Source: Bacteroidales bacterium
Lineage (GTDB): Bacteria > Bacteroidota > Bacteroidia > Bacteroidales > P3
NCBI GenBank assembly: GCA_017542345.1
Contig: JAFXXI010000008.1
Coordinates: 1 to 64,000 of the forward strand
Length of the DNA: 64,000 nucleotides
Direction: 5' to 3'
The notes beneath the pieces were generated by a model. That model was not told where the DNA came from, did not search any database, and saw nothing but the letters and a program-made list of their open reading frames with translations. This document shows, piece after piece, positions 27,448 through 37,127 of this stretch (positions are counted from its first letter, which is position 1; every line of letters starts with the position of its first letter). The position numbers and the translations under genes are program-made.

Positions 27448-28415
27448 TAAATGGTTCGGGTGCGCTTCCGTACGAGGGCCTGGATTGTTTTATTTGCATA
27501 TATCAGTACTATCGCGAAGAGCGCATTGGACACGAAATATGAAAGACTTTTCCAGAAGGTGTCTATATTGTTGTTTGCCAGAGTTGTCATCAGCAACATG
27601 GTCCAGCAATTACCGATAAAGATTTCGAGTGAATATTTCCCACAGACCGATATGGTTTTGGAATCCAGTATTTTGGTTGGTAGCATACATATCAATCCGA
27701 TGACGACGGGACAGAAACAACATGTTCCCCAATAGTCAAATGGATGGGAATCATAGAATAAAGATACAAAACCTAATATCGAAATGACAGAACCTGCAAA
27801 AAGGGCAAAAAGTGGTTTGTGGTCGTTGTCATTAATTGACTGATAGATATAGATGCCCAACAGGAAGATGTAGAGTCTTCCAATAAAAACATTGTGATAC
27901 CAGTTCAGTTGAATCTTGTAAATGATGAAAAATGTGATGCCGACCGTCAGCAGGAGGAATATCCATTTGTATTTCTTTGTGAGCGTGTATAGTAATGGAT
28001 AAGCGGCATATAGCAGTAGAATGGCACTTAGATACCAGTTGCTCCGTATGCTACCGATGCCGTAGTAACTCAATGTTGTAAAAATGCCGAAAACGTCCAA
28101 GAAAGAGGGAAGTACATTGTTCTGGATGCCCACCACTATCAAATGGACAATGGCCCATATCCAGTATAATGGCATGATTCTCCAGATACGGTTTCTGTAG
28201 AATTGCTTCAGGGAGTTTTTATTGTATGAGTAACCGAGGCCTAATCCGCTAAAAAAGAAAAAGATGTCGACGCCGATATACCCTCTTTTGAAAATGGATA
28301 AAAGATGTATCTGTGATAAGGCACAATAGTAGTGGTAAAGGACGATAAGTATTATAGCGACCCCAGTAAAGAAAAGCCTGTTGTTTAGTATTTTGGATTT
28401 AATGATGTCGTACAT
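27447..28415 (-). CDS. Acyltransferase 3 family membrane O-acyltransferase
   Basis: A 322-residue protein with about ten membrane helices. The N-terminal helix has VLYHYYCAL, with the conserved histidine, and YIGVDIFFFFSGLGLGYSYNKN followed by FYRNRIWRIMPLYWIW is the family's basic motif. It is short and very hydrophobic, AT-rich, and probably acetylates a hydroxyl of the repeat unit at the membrane. Second acyltransferase-3 gene of the operon. A 29-base gap separates it from the GT4 gene upstream. Confidence 0.9.
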   Translation of the reverse strand: MYDIIKSKILNNRLFFTGVAIILIVLYHYYCALSQIHLLSIFKRGYIGVDIFFFFSGLGLGYSYNKNSLKQFYRNRIWRIMPLYWIWAIVHLIVVGIQNNVLPSFLDVFGIFTTLSYYGIGSIRSNWYLSAILLLYAAYPLLYTLTKKYKWIFLLLTVGITFFIIYKIQLNWYHNVFIGRLYIFLLGIYIYQSINDNDHKPLFALFAGSVISILGFVSLFYDSHPFDYWGTCCFCPVVIGLICMLPTKILDSKTISVCGKYSLEIFIGNCWTMLLMTTLANNNIDTFWKSLSYFVSNALFAIVLIYANKTIQALVRKRTRTI

Positions 28416-28444
28416 GTGGTGGATATGGGGAGTCGTTCCGTGCC

Positions 28445-29683
28445 TTACGGGTGAAGTATCTTATTGTATAGATTGATGTAGTGGTTTGCGATTACAGTGC
28501 TGTTGAACCGTTGTGCGATATCGTTGTGCAGGATGCTTGTGTCGTAGTCTTTGTAGGTCACTTCGCGGAGCCCTTCTACTAAAGACTCGGTAGTGAAGTC
28601 TTGACAAACGACGCCGTTGTCTGCATTAATCAATTCCTCCATGCCGCTACAAGGGAATGCAACTATAGGCAGGCCGCAAGCGATTGCCTCAAGCGGGGCT
28701 TGGGCAAAGGCTTCCTGATAGGAGGGAAAGGCGAAGAGGTCGCCACATGAATAGGTCATTGCCAACAGATACGGATTGTTGATGGGACCGGTGTATTTGA
28801 TATCAACGGGCAGATTGGTGTTGAAATGTCCGCTGCCAATACAGAGAAGCGTTATATCGGGTCGCTGCAGCTTGCTTATGGCTTCGACCAGTTCTGCAAG
28901 TCCTTTTCTTCTGTCGTTGAGATTAACACAGCAGAATACGATTACATAATTATGCTCCGGGATGTGATATATCTGTCGGCCGATGTTTCTGTCGAGTGGG
29001 CGGAAGATGTCGGTGTCTATTCCATTGTGGATGATTGTTGTTGGACGGTCGGCCAAGAATGAATGTGTGGTGTAGAAATCCTTCATCATTCGAGACAATG
29101 CCACTACATGGATATCCTTGCATTGTGCCAATGACGATTGTTTTATCTGGCAGTAGGCATCTTCAACTTTGGCATAATAAGGGTAGTATTGTTCACGTTC
29201 CCGGCCGTAATGGAAGCCGCCATATGCAAGGTTCTCATCGTGCAATGTCCAGACAATAGGTTTGTCAATGGTGGGGAAGAAGGTTGGATAATCGACAAAG
29301 TTCGCAATCCAGTGCAGGTGAATGATATCGGCTCCAATGACGGCAGGATGCTGGTTGAGATTGTAGTTGGAAAGGGGCGAGGTGAAAAAGGTTTTGTGGG
29401 CGGAGGGGATAAGGTTGACGAGGCGGTCGTAGCGCTCCAGGGTGCCGAGGAAATGGCCGCGCTTGCGCGCCGTTTTCATTATCTTTCTCAGTACTCTGTT
29501 TTTAGGCGGGATGTAGGACGGAGTGAAACATGTTTCCGCTGTATAGATACCATCATCGAAGGATGTCTTGTCGGCCACTAACATTGAACTCTCTATGCCT
29601 TGTTGGCACAGGGATTTGTGTATCCTCGTAGCGGCAATGCCTGCGCCGCCTGCATCAGTATATGTTATATGCAGAACCTTCAT
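28445..29683 (-). CDS. Family 4 glycosyltransferase
   Basis: A 412-residue GT-B enzyme. MKVLHITYTDAGGAGIAATRIH is the N-terminal strand and Gly loop used by capsule GT4 proteins of the WcaC type, HLHWIANFVDYPTF and WTLHDENLAYGG are further family landmarks, and VVALSRMMKDFY precedes the linker. In the C-terminal domain, YSCGDLFAFPSYQEAFAQAPLEAIACGLPIVAF contains the EAF-x7-E donor site. It overlaps the pyruvyl transferase gene by four bases. Confidence 0.94.
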   Translation of the reverse strand: MKVLHITYTDAGGAGIAATRIHKSLCQQGIESSMLVADKTSFDDGIYTAETCFTPSYIPPKNRVLRKIMKTARKRGHFLGTLERYDRLVNLIPSAHKTFFTSPLSNYNLNQHPAVIGADIIHLHWIANFVDYPTFFPTIDKPIVWTLHDENLAYGGFHYGREREQYYPYYAKVEDAYCQIKQSSLAQCKDIHVVALSRMMKDFYTTHSFLADRPTTIIHNGIDTDIFRPLDRNIGRQIYHIPEHNYVIVFCCVNLNDRRKGLAELVEAISKLQRPDITLLCIGSGHFNTNLPVDIKYTGPINNPYLLAMTYSCGDLFAFPSYQEAFAQAPLEAIACGLPIVAFPCSGMEELINADNGVVCQDFTTESLVEGLREVTYKDYDTSILHNDIAQRFNSTVIANHYINLYNKILHP

Positions 29684-30804
29684 CGCTCTAATGTATGTGC
29701 TATGAGTTTCGTGTATGTATCTAAATACTGCTCAATCCTTGTCATGTCCAACTCATAGGGCATATCCTTGAAGGGATTGATGGTAATGTCGCTGTGGACT
29801 TGGCTGACAGAGAGGTATCTTTCACGATAGGCATCCTCTATGTTCAGTTGTCGTATCAACTCTATGATTTTCCCATGCTTCGGATCTGTGTAGTCAAGGA
29901 TGATATTGTTGCCATTGAGGATGGTTTGCATTAAAACGGCGTGAAACCGCATGCCGATACATAGCCTGGCGTTCCGGTATATGCTCATCGTCTCTTCAAG
30001 CGACGGTGGGAAGGTTAGGATTTCTACCTTGGGGGAATGTATCTCTTTTGCTACGCGGTTCAGGATAATCCTGTCGTCGCCGCCAACGGAGAAGGTATGC
30101 ATGGGCACCAGCTGTATGGGCTTGTCGACTTCATTAACAAAGCGTTGAAGCCACTCGATGAGATATTTGTCTGAGTCGTTGTTTGTTGGATAATGGCCAC
30201 CGGCTGCCGTGATATCACGGATGTTTATGGCATAGAAATCACCCGTTTTCTCTTCCGGATGATTCTGTTGGAACTCCAGGCAGGCAAAAGCGGCAGGGTC
30301 TATCAGGTTTGTGGCAGTAGCATGTGGGGCATTGGTGTCGCGCATAATCGAGAGGTCAGCTAAGTTAAGTATCCTGTTGGCGCAGTCGATCGTTTCTGTT
30401 TTTTCCAATGGTCCATAGCCGCATCCAAGCAGTATCGTTTTCTTTTTCTTGCGTTTGGCATATGAGAACGCATACTCTACCGTATACATCTGCTCGATGT
30501 CCATAAGCGGTCCACCACCCATGATTGTAACATCGGAATGGCATATGGAGTGTTCCAACTCACGGCGATTCTGCGAGTCAAACAAACTTATCTTCAGGCT
30601 GCTCTGACGCGCACATTGTTCGAAGAATTGTCCGTCGTCCCTAAGCGTCCGCTCGGAGAGTATGGGGTAAAGAGAGCCAAGCTCAATGGTGATATCAGAT
30701 GCCACCTCACTTAATAGCCGAATAATGCCAGCCAATATGGCACGATCTCCGATAGTCTCGGTTCCATACCATCCGATGACGGTCGCTTTAATCTTAGTAA
30801 TCAT
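29680..30804 (-). CDS. Polysaccharide pyruvyl transferase family protein
   Basis: A 374-residue protein of the CsaB/WcaK pyruvyl-transferase family, which forms pyruvate ketals on sugars from phosphoenolpyruvate. VIGWYGTETIGDRAILAGI is the N-terminal signature, DVTIMGGGPLMDIEQ the following Gly motif, KKTILLGCGYGPL the third strand, and LCIGMRFHAVLMQTILNGNNIILDYTDPKHG the conserved arginine/histidine region near the C-terminus. Pyruvylation would add a negative charge to the capsule. It overlaps the radical SAM gene by 11 bases and the GT4 gene by four. Confidence 0.9.
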   Translation of the reverse strand: MITKIKATVIGWYGTETIGDRAILAGIIRLLSEVASDITIELGSLYPILSERTLRDDGQFFEQCARQSSLKISLFDSQNRRELEHSICHSDVTIMGGGPLMDIEQMYTVEYAFSYAKRKKKKTILLGCGYGPLEKTETIDCANRILNLADLSIMRDTNAPHATATNLIDPAAFACLEFQQNHPEEKTGDFYAINIRDITAAGGHYPTNNDSDKYLIEWLQRFVNEVDKPIQLVPMHTFSVGGDDRIILNRVAKEIHSPKVEILTFPPSLEETMSIYRNARLCIGMRFHAVLMQTILNGNNIILDYTDPKHGKIIELIRQLNIEDAYRERYLSVSQVHSDITINPFKDMPYELDMTRIEQYLDTYTKLIAHTLER

Positions 30805-31966
30805 ACTTAACCACCATTTTTATTGCCTTGTTTGCCGCAGAGAGATATACTTTGAAGCGTTGTTTTCCGCTAGTGCATTTGTAGATTGTCATGCTGTACT
30901 GTTGTTTCACAACCTCACGGGCAAAAAGAATTCTTCCTTTTATGGTTAATGGATAGTATGCATAGTGGATGCACTTATTGCATTCTTTCAACAATCGTTT
31001 TGCCTCTTTTTTAGTTCGATTGTTCTTGATGATGGAACTGGCACTTTCTTTTCCGAGGTTGCCGAGCGATTCGCTCGCTGTGGCACAAAGCCGCAGGTTT
31101 AGATTTTCGTCAATGGTAACATCGCGATAGCGATAGAGACAACTGGCCAGACGCCCTTCACCATTGTTCTTAAGGTAGTAATAGTTTGCAAAGTAACGTG
31201 CTTTCGCCGTCAGGTTGTTTTCGTAAAGAAAGCGGGAGTAGAAGTATTCCGCTGCGAGTTGGCGGCTTTTATCGTCTGCAAGAATATTATACTTGTCGTG
31301 GTCGGTATAAGTGCCAATACGTTTATTGGGTACTGCCAGATGTACGTCAAGTGTGACGTCAAAAGGTGCTAAATATTTTTCTATTTCGTGGGCCTTGTCA
31401 ATGTTGAAGCGAGAAAGCGTATGTCCGATTACTAGATTGTCGCAATAAAGACTTTGGTCGCTTGAGATATCCTTGATTAATTGCACCGTCTTTTCGAAGT
31501 TGCCAGGTATGCCACGAATGGTGTCGTGGATGTTGCCGACACCGTCGAGAGAGATGCACAATGTGACGCTGATGTCGTGTGCCGAGCAAAAGGATTTTGC
31601 CGACTTTGTGTGTTCTTTGATTTTCTCGGTGGCGATGCCGTTGGTTATGAGGTAGATGCTTTCAAGGTGCGGGAGGGAGATGAGCGCTTCCAATACCGCC
31701 ATGAAGTTTGGCACCAGCGAAAATTCGCCTCCATTTATTCCAACAGTTTGTACTTCGGAAAAGAATGGGTCTTTCAAAGCCTCTTTCAAAATGGTAGCAT
31801 CAATGTCTTTCCTCTCATGGAGCTTCCATACATTGCAGGTTACACAACAGGAATTGCAACGGGAAGTTATGGGCATCTGTAAGACAAGCGGTTTCTCTCT
31901 TATGGGGAACCACTCACCAAGCAATCGGTGGCAAAAACGTTTGATAATGATAAGTTTTTTCTTCAT
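30794..31966 (-). CDS. Radical SAM protein with C-terminal cysteine (SPASM-like) region
   Basis: A 390-residue radical SAM enzyme. Cys37, Cys41 and Cys44 in TSRCNSCCVTCNVW form the CX3CX2C cluster site; GINGGEFSLVP is the SAM-binding GGE motif; ISLDGVGNIHDTIRG is the next conserved strand. The C-terminal third has cysteines (CLYRYRDV, LRLCAT, CNKCIHY) suggesting an auxiliary Fe-S cluster of SPASM or twitch type. The start is MKKKLIII at 31966, two bases after the wzt stop. Family members in such loci are unassigned; sugar dehydrogenation or epimerisation is possible. No RiPP precursor gene is visible alongside. Confidence 0.88.
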   Translation of the reverse strand: MKKKLIIIKRFCHRLLGEWFPIREKPLVLQMPITSRCNSCCVTCNVWKLHERKDIDATILKEALKDPFFSEVQTVGINGGEFSLVPNFMAVLEALISLPHLESIYLITNGIATEKIKEHTKSAKSFCSAHDISVTLCISLDGVGNIHDTIRGIPGNFEKTVQLIKDISSDQSLYCDNLVIGHTLSRFNIDKAHEIEKYLAPFDVTLDVHLAVPNKRIGTYTDHDKYNILADDKSRQLAAEYFYSRFLYENNLTAKARYFANYYYLKNNGEGRLASCLYRYRDVTIDENLNLRLCATASESLGNLGKESASSIIKNNRTKKEAKRLLKECNKCIHYAYYPLTIKGRILFAREVVKQQYSMTIYKCTSGKQRFKVYLSAANKAIKMVVKYDY

Positions 31967-31968
31967 AG

Positions 31969-33219
31969 CTATTCTTCTGTCAGTGACAAAAGACCGCTGG
32001 AGATTGGCTGCAGTTGTCCAGTTATAGGTGTATAGCCCTCTACTTCCAAAATGCAACATTCTCTGGCTACGAGATAGAATTCAACATTAGGCTGATGAAT
32101 GGCAACATCTATCTTCAGTCGTCCAGCGTGCATGTTGGGAGGAAGTTTTATTCTCGCAGACAGGGAAAAATGGCCATCAAGGTTTAACAGCCCACGCTTA
32201 TCACTGAACGAGAAGCGCGCGAGTGCCGCACCGTCGTTGTTCTGGAAAATTAGGGATGCATCGGCACTTACAATCTTATCCGCTTCGCCCTCAATCAAGA
32301 CATCAAGATACCCATTTTGGGGATTCAGCGTAGAATTGGAGAGCGTAGTGCCGTTTATTAGTATTTTCTTGACATTTAGTCTGGGATGAGTCTTCGTCAG
32401 GTTGTCTATAATGTTGTCTTTTAGAGTATCGTTTTTGAGATATTTCTCAATGGCCATATCTGCTGTTCCTGAGAAAACGATGGAGCCGTTATGGAGCACA
32501 ATTCCAGTCTTGCACAGATTTCTTACCGCCGCCATATTATGGCTGACAAACAGCACCGTCCGGCCTTCGCCGCGGCTGACATCTTGCATTTTGCCGATGG
32601 CTTTCTTTTGAAATTCGGCGTCGCCGACGGCGAGGACTTCGTCGACAACCAATATCTCGGGGTCGAGATGGGCGGCGACGGCGAAGCCGAGGCGCACCAT
32701 CATGCCGCTGCTGTAGCGCTTGACAGGGGTGTCAATGTAGCGCTCGCAGCCGCTGAAGTCGATAATCTCGTCGAGTTTCTTGGTAATCTCCTGCTTGCTC
32801 ATGCCGAGGATGGCTCCGTTCATGTAGATGTTCTCTCTACCGGTCATCTCGGGATGGAAACCGGTGCCGACCTCTAACAGACTTCCGATGCGGCCACGGG
32901 CGCGGATGGTGCCTGTGGTGGGGGCGGTGACTTTGGAGAGAATCTTCAACAGGGTGCTCTTGCCGGCTCCGTTCTTGCCGATGATGCCAACCACGTCGCC
33001 CTGCTCGACTTTGAAGTCGATATCCCGCAAAGCCCATACATACTCGCTCTCGCCCTTGATGCTGCGGTCGTTGGTCTCGCCGATGGTGAGGTAGGGGTCT
33101 TCCTTGCCCCGAATGCTCATCGTCCACCAGCGCTTCAAATCGTGCGCCAGGGTCCCTGTAGACACTAGGCCTAGGCGGTAGATCTTGCTAATATTGTTAA
33201 ACTCTATTGCTGTCGCCAT
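31969..33219 (-). CDS. wzt: ABC transporter ATPase Wzt, polysaccharide export
   Basis: A 416-residue ATPase. The nucleotide-binding domain (about 1-250) has [17 protein letters not shown] (Walker A), [15 protein letters not shown] (ABC signature), [14 protein letters not shown] (Walker B) and SHNMAAV (switch histidine). The extra 160 residues at the C-terminus form the beta-rich Wzt_C domain that, in known systems, recognises the modified non-reducing end of the chain before export. It works with Wzm (36267-37127), from which it is separated by gmd, fcl and the nucleotidyltransferase. It overlaps fcl by 23 bases. Confidence 0.95.
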   Translation of the reverse strand: MATAIEFNNISKIYRLGLVSTGTLAHDLKRWWTMSIRGKEDPYLTIGETNDRSIKGESEYVWALRDIDFKVEQGDVVGIIGKNGAGKSTLLKILSKVTAPTTGTIRARGRIGSLLEVGTGFHPEMTGRENIYMNGAILGMSKQEITKKLDEIIDFSGCERYIDTPVKRYSSGMMVRLGFAVAAHLDPEILVVDEVLAVGDAEFQKKAIGKMQDVSRGEGRTVLFVSHNMAAVRNLCKTGIVLHNGSIVFSGTADMAIEKYLKNDTLKDNIIDNLTKTHPRLNVKKILINGTTLSNSTLNPQNGYLDVLIEGEADKIVSADASLIFQNNDGAALARFSFSDKRGLLNLDGHFSLSARIKLPPNMHAGRLKIDVAIHQPNVEFYLVARECCILEVEGYTPITGQLQPISSGLLSLTEE

Positions 33220-34138
33220 GTTGAAGGAAATCTTGGTATGCTAATCGGATGCCGTCCTCAAGTTCGGTTTTATAGGTCCAGCCTAAGGCGGTGGCTTTGC
33301 TGACGTCGAGGAGCTTGCGAGGGGTGCCGTTGGGGCGGCTGGCGTCCCACAATATCTTGCCTTCATAGCCGACCACCTTGGCTACCGTCTCGGCCAGCTC
33401 GCGGATGGTGAGTTCTTTGCCGGTGCCGGCGTTCACTGTCTCATTGCCACTATATTTATTCATCAGGAACACGCAGAGCTCTGCCAAATCATCCACATAG
33501 AGGAATTCCCTCAGCGCACTGCCGTCGCCCCAGCAGGTGACGCTCTCGGCATTGGCTATCTTGGCTTCGTGGAAGCGTCGTATCATGGCCGGCAACACAT
33601 GACTGTGTTCAGGGTGGTAGTTGTCGTTGGGCCCGTAGAGGTTCGTGGGCATGACGCTAATATAGTCGGTGCCATACTGCCGGTTCAGGTATTCGCAATA
33701 TTTCAGTCCGCTGATTTTGGCCAGTGCGTAGGCTTCGTTGGTGGGTTCCAATGCTGAGGTCAGCAAGCAACTCTCGGGCATGGGTTGCGGTGCCAGACGA
33801 GGGTAGATACAACTGCTACCGAGGAACTCGAGTTTCTTGACACCGTTCTGCCAGGCGGCATGGATGACATTCATCTCCAGCGCCATATTCTGGTACATGA
33901 AATCGGCCAAGGCGGCGCTGTTGGCGGCGATACCCCCCACCTTGGCAGCGGCGAGGAACACATACTCGGGCTTCTCCGCCGCGAAGAAGGCCTCGACGTC
34001 TGTCTGGCGTGTTAAGTCCAATTCCGCGTGGGTACGAACCACCAAGTTGTTATATCCTTTGTGTTGCAACTCCCGCACGATGGCCGAGCCCACCATACCA
34101 CGATGCCCCGCAACATATATCTTACTATTCTTCTGCAT
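33197..34138 (-). CDS. fcl: GDP-L-fucose synthase
   Basis: Fcl (WcaG) performs the 3,5-epimerisation and 4-reduction that convert GDP-4-keto-6-deoxymannose to GDP-L-fucose. The 313-residue length is standard. The Rossmann motif [16 protein letters not shown], the serine motif [16 protein letters not shown], the catalytic [20 protein letters not shown] (YxxxK) and the [19 protein letters not shown] segment are all intact. It overlaps gmd by 14 bases, and together they supply fucose for the GT10 enzyme at 19.6-20.6 kb. Confidence 0.97.
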   Translation of the reverse strand: MQKNSKIYVAGHRGMVGSAIVRELQHKGYNNLVVRTHAELDLTRQTDVEAFFAAEKPEYVFLAAAKVGGIAANSAALADFMYQNMALEMNVIHAAWQNGVKKLEFLGSSCIYPRLAPQPMPESCLLTSALEPTNEAYALAKISGLKYCEYLNRQYGTDYISVMPTNLYGPNDNYHPEHSHVLPAMIRRFHEAKIANAESVTCWGDGSALREFLYVDDLAELCVFLMNKYSGNETVNAGTGKELTIRELAETVAKVVGYEGKILWDASRPNGTPRKLLDVSKATALGWTYKTELEDGIRLAYQDFLQHGDSNRV

Positions 34139-35195
34139 GGAGTTTCTTTACTTTCTTCATATCGTGCTGTACCATAAGGCGGACGAGCTTTTCGAAGCTG
34201 GTCTTCTGTGGATTCCAGCCGAGGAGGCGTTTGGCCTTCGAGGGGTCGCCGAGGAGCTGGTCGACCTCGGCGGGCCTAAAGTATTTGGGATCCACTTCGA
34301 CCAATACCTTGCCACTCTTCACGTCGATGCCTTTCTCATTGACGCTTTCGCCTTCCCAACGCAACTCAATACCAGCTTCCTTGAAGGCCAGGGTGCAGAA
34401 CTCGCGCACCGTGTGGTACTGTCCTGTGGCGATGACATAGTCGTCAGGCTGCTCCTGCTGTAGGATGAGCCACATACATTCCACATAGTCCTTGGCGTAG
34501 CCCCAGTCGCGCAAGGCGTTGAGGTTGCCGAGGTAGAGCTTGTCCTGAAAACCCTGTGCGATGCGGGCGGCAGCCAGCGTAATCTTGCGGGTGACGAAGG
34601 TCTCGCCACGCCGTTCGCTCTCGTGGTTGAAGAGGATGCCGTTGCAGCAGAACATGTTGTAACTTTCGCGGTAGTTCTTCATCATCCAGTAGCCATAGAG
34701 CTTGGCTACGCCGTAGGGCGAGCGCGGATAGAAGGGCGTCGTTTCGCTCTGCGGCACCTCCTGCACCTTGCCGTAGAGTTCGGAGGTGGAGGCCTGGTAG
34801 ATGCGGCAGCTGTTGGTGAGCCCCGTGATACGCACCGCCTCCAGCAGGCGCAACACGCCGTTGGCGTCGGTGTCGGCGGTGAACTCCGGCACGTCGAAGC
34901 TCACCTTCACATGGCTCTGTGCCGCCAGGTTGTATATCTCGTCGGGCTTGATTTCGTTGATGATGCGGATGAGGCTACTGCTGTCGGTCATATCGCCCCA
35001 GTGGAGCTCCACGAGGCGTTTGCGGTGCATGTCGCGCACCCATTCATCAAGATACAGATGCTCTATGCGGCCCGTGTTGAACGAACTGCTGCGGCGCAGC
35101 ACGCCGTGCACCTCGTAGCCTTTCTCGATGAGGAATTCGGCTAGATAACTGCCGTCCTGCCCTGTGATGCCGGTTATCAATGCTTTCTTTGCCAT
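34125..35195 (-). CDS. gmd: GDP-mannose 4,6-dehydratase
   Basis: Gmd converts GDP-D-mannose to GDP-4-keto-6-deoxy-D-mannose. The 356-residue protein begins [21 protein letters not shown], which defines the start at 35195; the longer upstream reading is not conserved. [18 protein letters not shown] and [19 protein letters not shown] (YxxxK) give the catalytic residues; [16 protein letters not shown] binds the GDP-sugar; CNLAAQ-like [19 protein letters not shown] is the central strand. Next gene fcl overlaps by 14 bases. Mannose supply genes are not in the window. Confidence 0.97.
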   Translation of the reverse strand: MAKKALITGITGQDGSYLAEFLIEKGYEVHGVLRRSSSFNTGRIEHLYLDEWVRDMHRKRLVELHWGDMTDSSSLIRIINEIKPDEIYNLAAQSHVKVSFDVPEFTADTDANGVLRLLEAVRITGLTNSCRIYQASTSELYGKVQEVPQSETTPFYPRSPYGVAKLYGYWMMKNYRESYNMFCCNGILFNHESERRGETFVTRKITLAAARIAQGFQDKLYLGNLNALRDWGYAKDYVECMWLILQQEQPDDYVIATGQYHTVREFCTLAFKEAGIELRWEGESVNEKGIDVKSGKVLVEVDPKYFRPAEVDQLLGDPSKAKRLLGWNPQKTSFEKLVRLMVQHDMKKVKKLHAEE

Positions 35196-35220
35196 GGTCG
35201 TATGTGTCTTTCTTTCTACT

Positions 35221-36234
35221 TCATTTTGAGTGCATCGCACCAAATATCTTATGCAAGCGAGAGCCGATGCGGTACAACAGGAGGCTTGCCTCGCTGTCGC
35301 CATACACCAGCCGCCGTTTCCAGCGTGTGGCCCGCCATTGGCGCAGCCGCCCCGCCTCGTCGGCACTGCCATACACGGTATCACGCATCACGTCGTCGGC
35401 GATGCTCGCATCGTGGGCGAATTGCAGCGGCAGTGTGTAGCCCAACTGTTGGCTGGCGATATCGCCGAGGAGTGCCGCAAAGTGCCCCATGCCGTATTCT
35501 TCAATGGTGCCCTGCACTAGCGTCCAGTTCACCTTGTCGTGCAGTGCGCGGCAGGTGAGCACCCAGTCGCAGAGGTCGCGCAGGGTGATGCCTGTGGCGG
35601 CGAAGTGGATGCCTGCATGACGCAGCAGGTAGAGCACCTCGAAGTCGGCCGACGGTGCCAGCTGCTTGAGCATCTGGTCATACCGTTTGTTGCTGTGCGG
35701 GTAGTGAGTGTTCAGGAGGTCGTAGTGGCTCTCCACCGTGACGCCGCGGTAGTCGTATTTGCTGTGATGGTGGGTGCCGTGGTCAGGCTCCACGCCCAAC
35801 TCTTTCCGCGCTACGTCGTCTGCCTCGGCATGGCGTTCACGGAAATAGAGATCCAGATCGCCGAACTCGCGTAGCTCGGGGTGCGGATAGTACCCAGCGG
35901 TGTGCGTGCCTTTGAGCACAAGTGGCCCGATGCCGTGTTGGCTCATGTGGTCGAGGATGTCCTGCTGCACCTCCAACTGGTAACGGTACCAGCGGACCGC
36001 CTTGTCGCGTTCCGCCAGCCACGGTATCTTCACTTCACGCGGCACATCGAGCGTGGCCATTGTGTCGGCCGTGAGCGCTGCCACATGGTTACGCCGCATC
36101 AGCCGGAAGAGACTCCACCATTCTTGTGTAGACAACGAGTCCACGTGACCACGGGACGACAAGCTCTCTAGACCTGTATTGTCCCCCAGGGCGCCCCTTA
36201 GCAGTGTAAACACTATGTCAATCTCATTCTTCAC
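35221..36234 (-). CDS. Nucleotidyltransferase-fold protein (NTP_transf_5 type)
   Basis: A protein of about 337 residues. [27 protein letters not shown] holds the GDLDL motif of the minimal nucleotidyltransferase fold used by the PF14907-like family; [13 protein letters not shown] follows as in that family. These proteins occur in capsule and peptide-tailoring clusters, and their substrates are not established. No ATG fits the start: I use GTG at 36234, in good reading-frame agreement with the length, but TTG at 36240 is an alternative. Position between wzm and gmd argues for a link to export or precursor handling. Confidence 0.68.
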   Translation of the reverse strand: MKNEIDIVFTLLRGALGDNTGLESLSSRGHVDSLSTQEWWSLFRLMRRNHVAALTADTMATLDVPREVKIPWLAERDKAVRWYRYQLEVQQDILDHMSQHGIGPLVLKGTHTAGYYPHPELREFGDLDLYFRERHAEADDVARKELGVEPDHGTHHHSKYDYRGVTVESHYDLLNTHYPHSNKRYDQMLKQLAPSADFEVLYLLRHAGIHFAATGITLRDLCDWVLTCRALHDKVNWTLVQGTIEEYGMGHFAALLGDIASQQLGYTLPLQFAHDASIADDVMRDTVYGSADEAGRLRQWRATRWKRRLVYGDSEASLLLYRIGSRLHKIFGAMHSK

Positions 36235-36266
36235 TTTCAACTCGTCGTCTCGTAGTCTTCCCGTCT

Positions 36267-37127
36267 TTACACGGTGTCCATGAATGTCCGTTGCACACGG
36301 TTGAATATCACTATACCCACTGCCAGCAACACCACCATGAAGCCGAAGCTGTAGCCCAACATTCCCCAGCTGAACTGGCCCTCGCCGAGAAATCCGTATT
36401 TGAACGCCTCGACGATGCCCGTCAGCGGGTTGAGGCTCATCACAAAGCGCAACTTGGCATTGGTGATGGTGCTCAGCGGATAGATGACGGGTGTGGCGTA
36501 CATCCACAGCCGCACGAAGAAGTCAAGCAGCAGCGACATATCGCGGTACTTGGTGGTGACGCTCGAGAAGAGTATACCGAAGCCCAGCGCCAGTCCCGCC
36601 AGCATCAGCACCAGCAGCGGCAGCAGCAGGGCATACCAGTTGGTGTGTATCTGGCCTGGGATGATGAACAACTGGTAGATGGCATATACCACCAGGAACA
36701 GTGCGAACTGGATGGCGAAGCGCAGCAGGTTGCTCAGTACGGTGGAGATGGGCACCACCATGCGTGGGAAGTAGACCTTGCCAAAGATGGCCGCGTTGCT
36801 CGTGAAGGTCGACGAGGTCTTGGTGAGGCAGTCGTTGAAATACTGCCACAGGCAGATACCGCTCAGGTAGAACAGCGGCTGCGGCAGGCCGTCGGTGGGT
36901 ATCTTGGCAATGCCGCCGAAAACCACCATGTACATGATGACCGTCATCGCCGGCTGTATGATGTACCACAGCGGGCCCAGGATGGTCTGCTTGAACTGTG
37001 TGGTGATGTTGCGCCGCACGAAGAGCATGCACAGGTCGCGGTAGCGCCACAACTCTTTCAAGTCCACCTGCAGCAGCTTCTCCTTCGGCTTTATGACGGT
37101 TGTCCAATCTTGGTTACTGTCGTTCAT
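36267..37127 (-). CDS. wzm: ABC-2 type permease Wzm, polysaccharide export
   Basis: A 286-residue ABC-2 permease with about six membrane helices. The cytoplasmic N-terminus has DLKELWRYRDLCMLFVRRNI, a classic ABC-2 amphipathic segment, then LGPLWYIIQPAMTVIMYMVVFG. LFYLSGICLWQYFNDCLTKTSSTF is another conserved block. The start ATG at 37127 overlaps the sugar transferase stop (ATGA). With Wzt it exports the finished, lipid-linked polymer across the inner membrane, so chain growth is expected on the cytoplasmic side. Confidence 0.95.
   Translation of the reverse strand: MNDSNQDWTTVIKPKEKLLQVDLKELWRYRDLCMLFVRRNITTQFKQTILGPLWYIIQPAMTVIMYMVVFGGIAKIPTDGLPQPLFYLSGICLWQYFNDCLTKTSSTFTSNAAIFGKVYFPRMVVPISTVLSNLLRFAIQFALFLVVYAIYQLFIIPGQIHTNWYALLLPLLVLMLAGLALGFGILFSSVTTKYRDMSLLLDFFVRLWMYATPVIYPLSTITNAKLRFVMSLNPLTGIVEAFKYGFLGEGQFSWGMLGYSFGFMVVLLAVGIVIFNRVQRTFMDTV

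Noticed and set aside
30794..33219. RiPP cluster suggested by radical SAM plus ABC ATPase
   Set aside because: No room for a precursor peptide (two-base gap), and the ATPase has the Wzt_C polysaccharide domain.
35196..35384. Longer N-terminus for Gmd
   Set aside because: Gmd proteins begin at the KKALITG strand; the extra 63 residues are not conserved.
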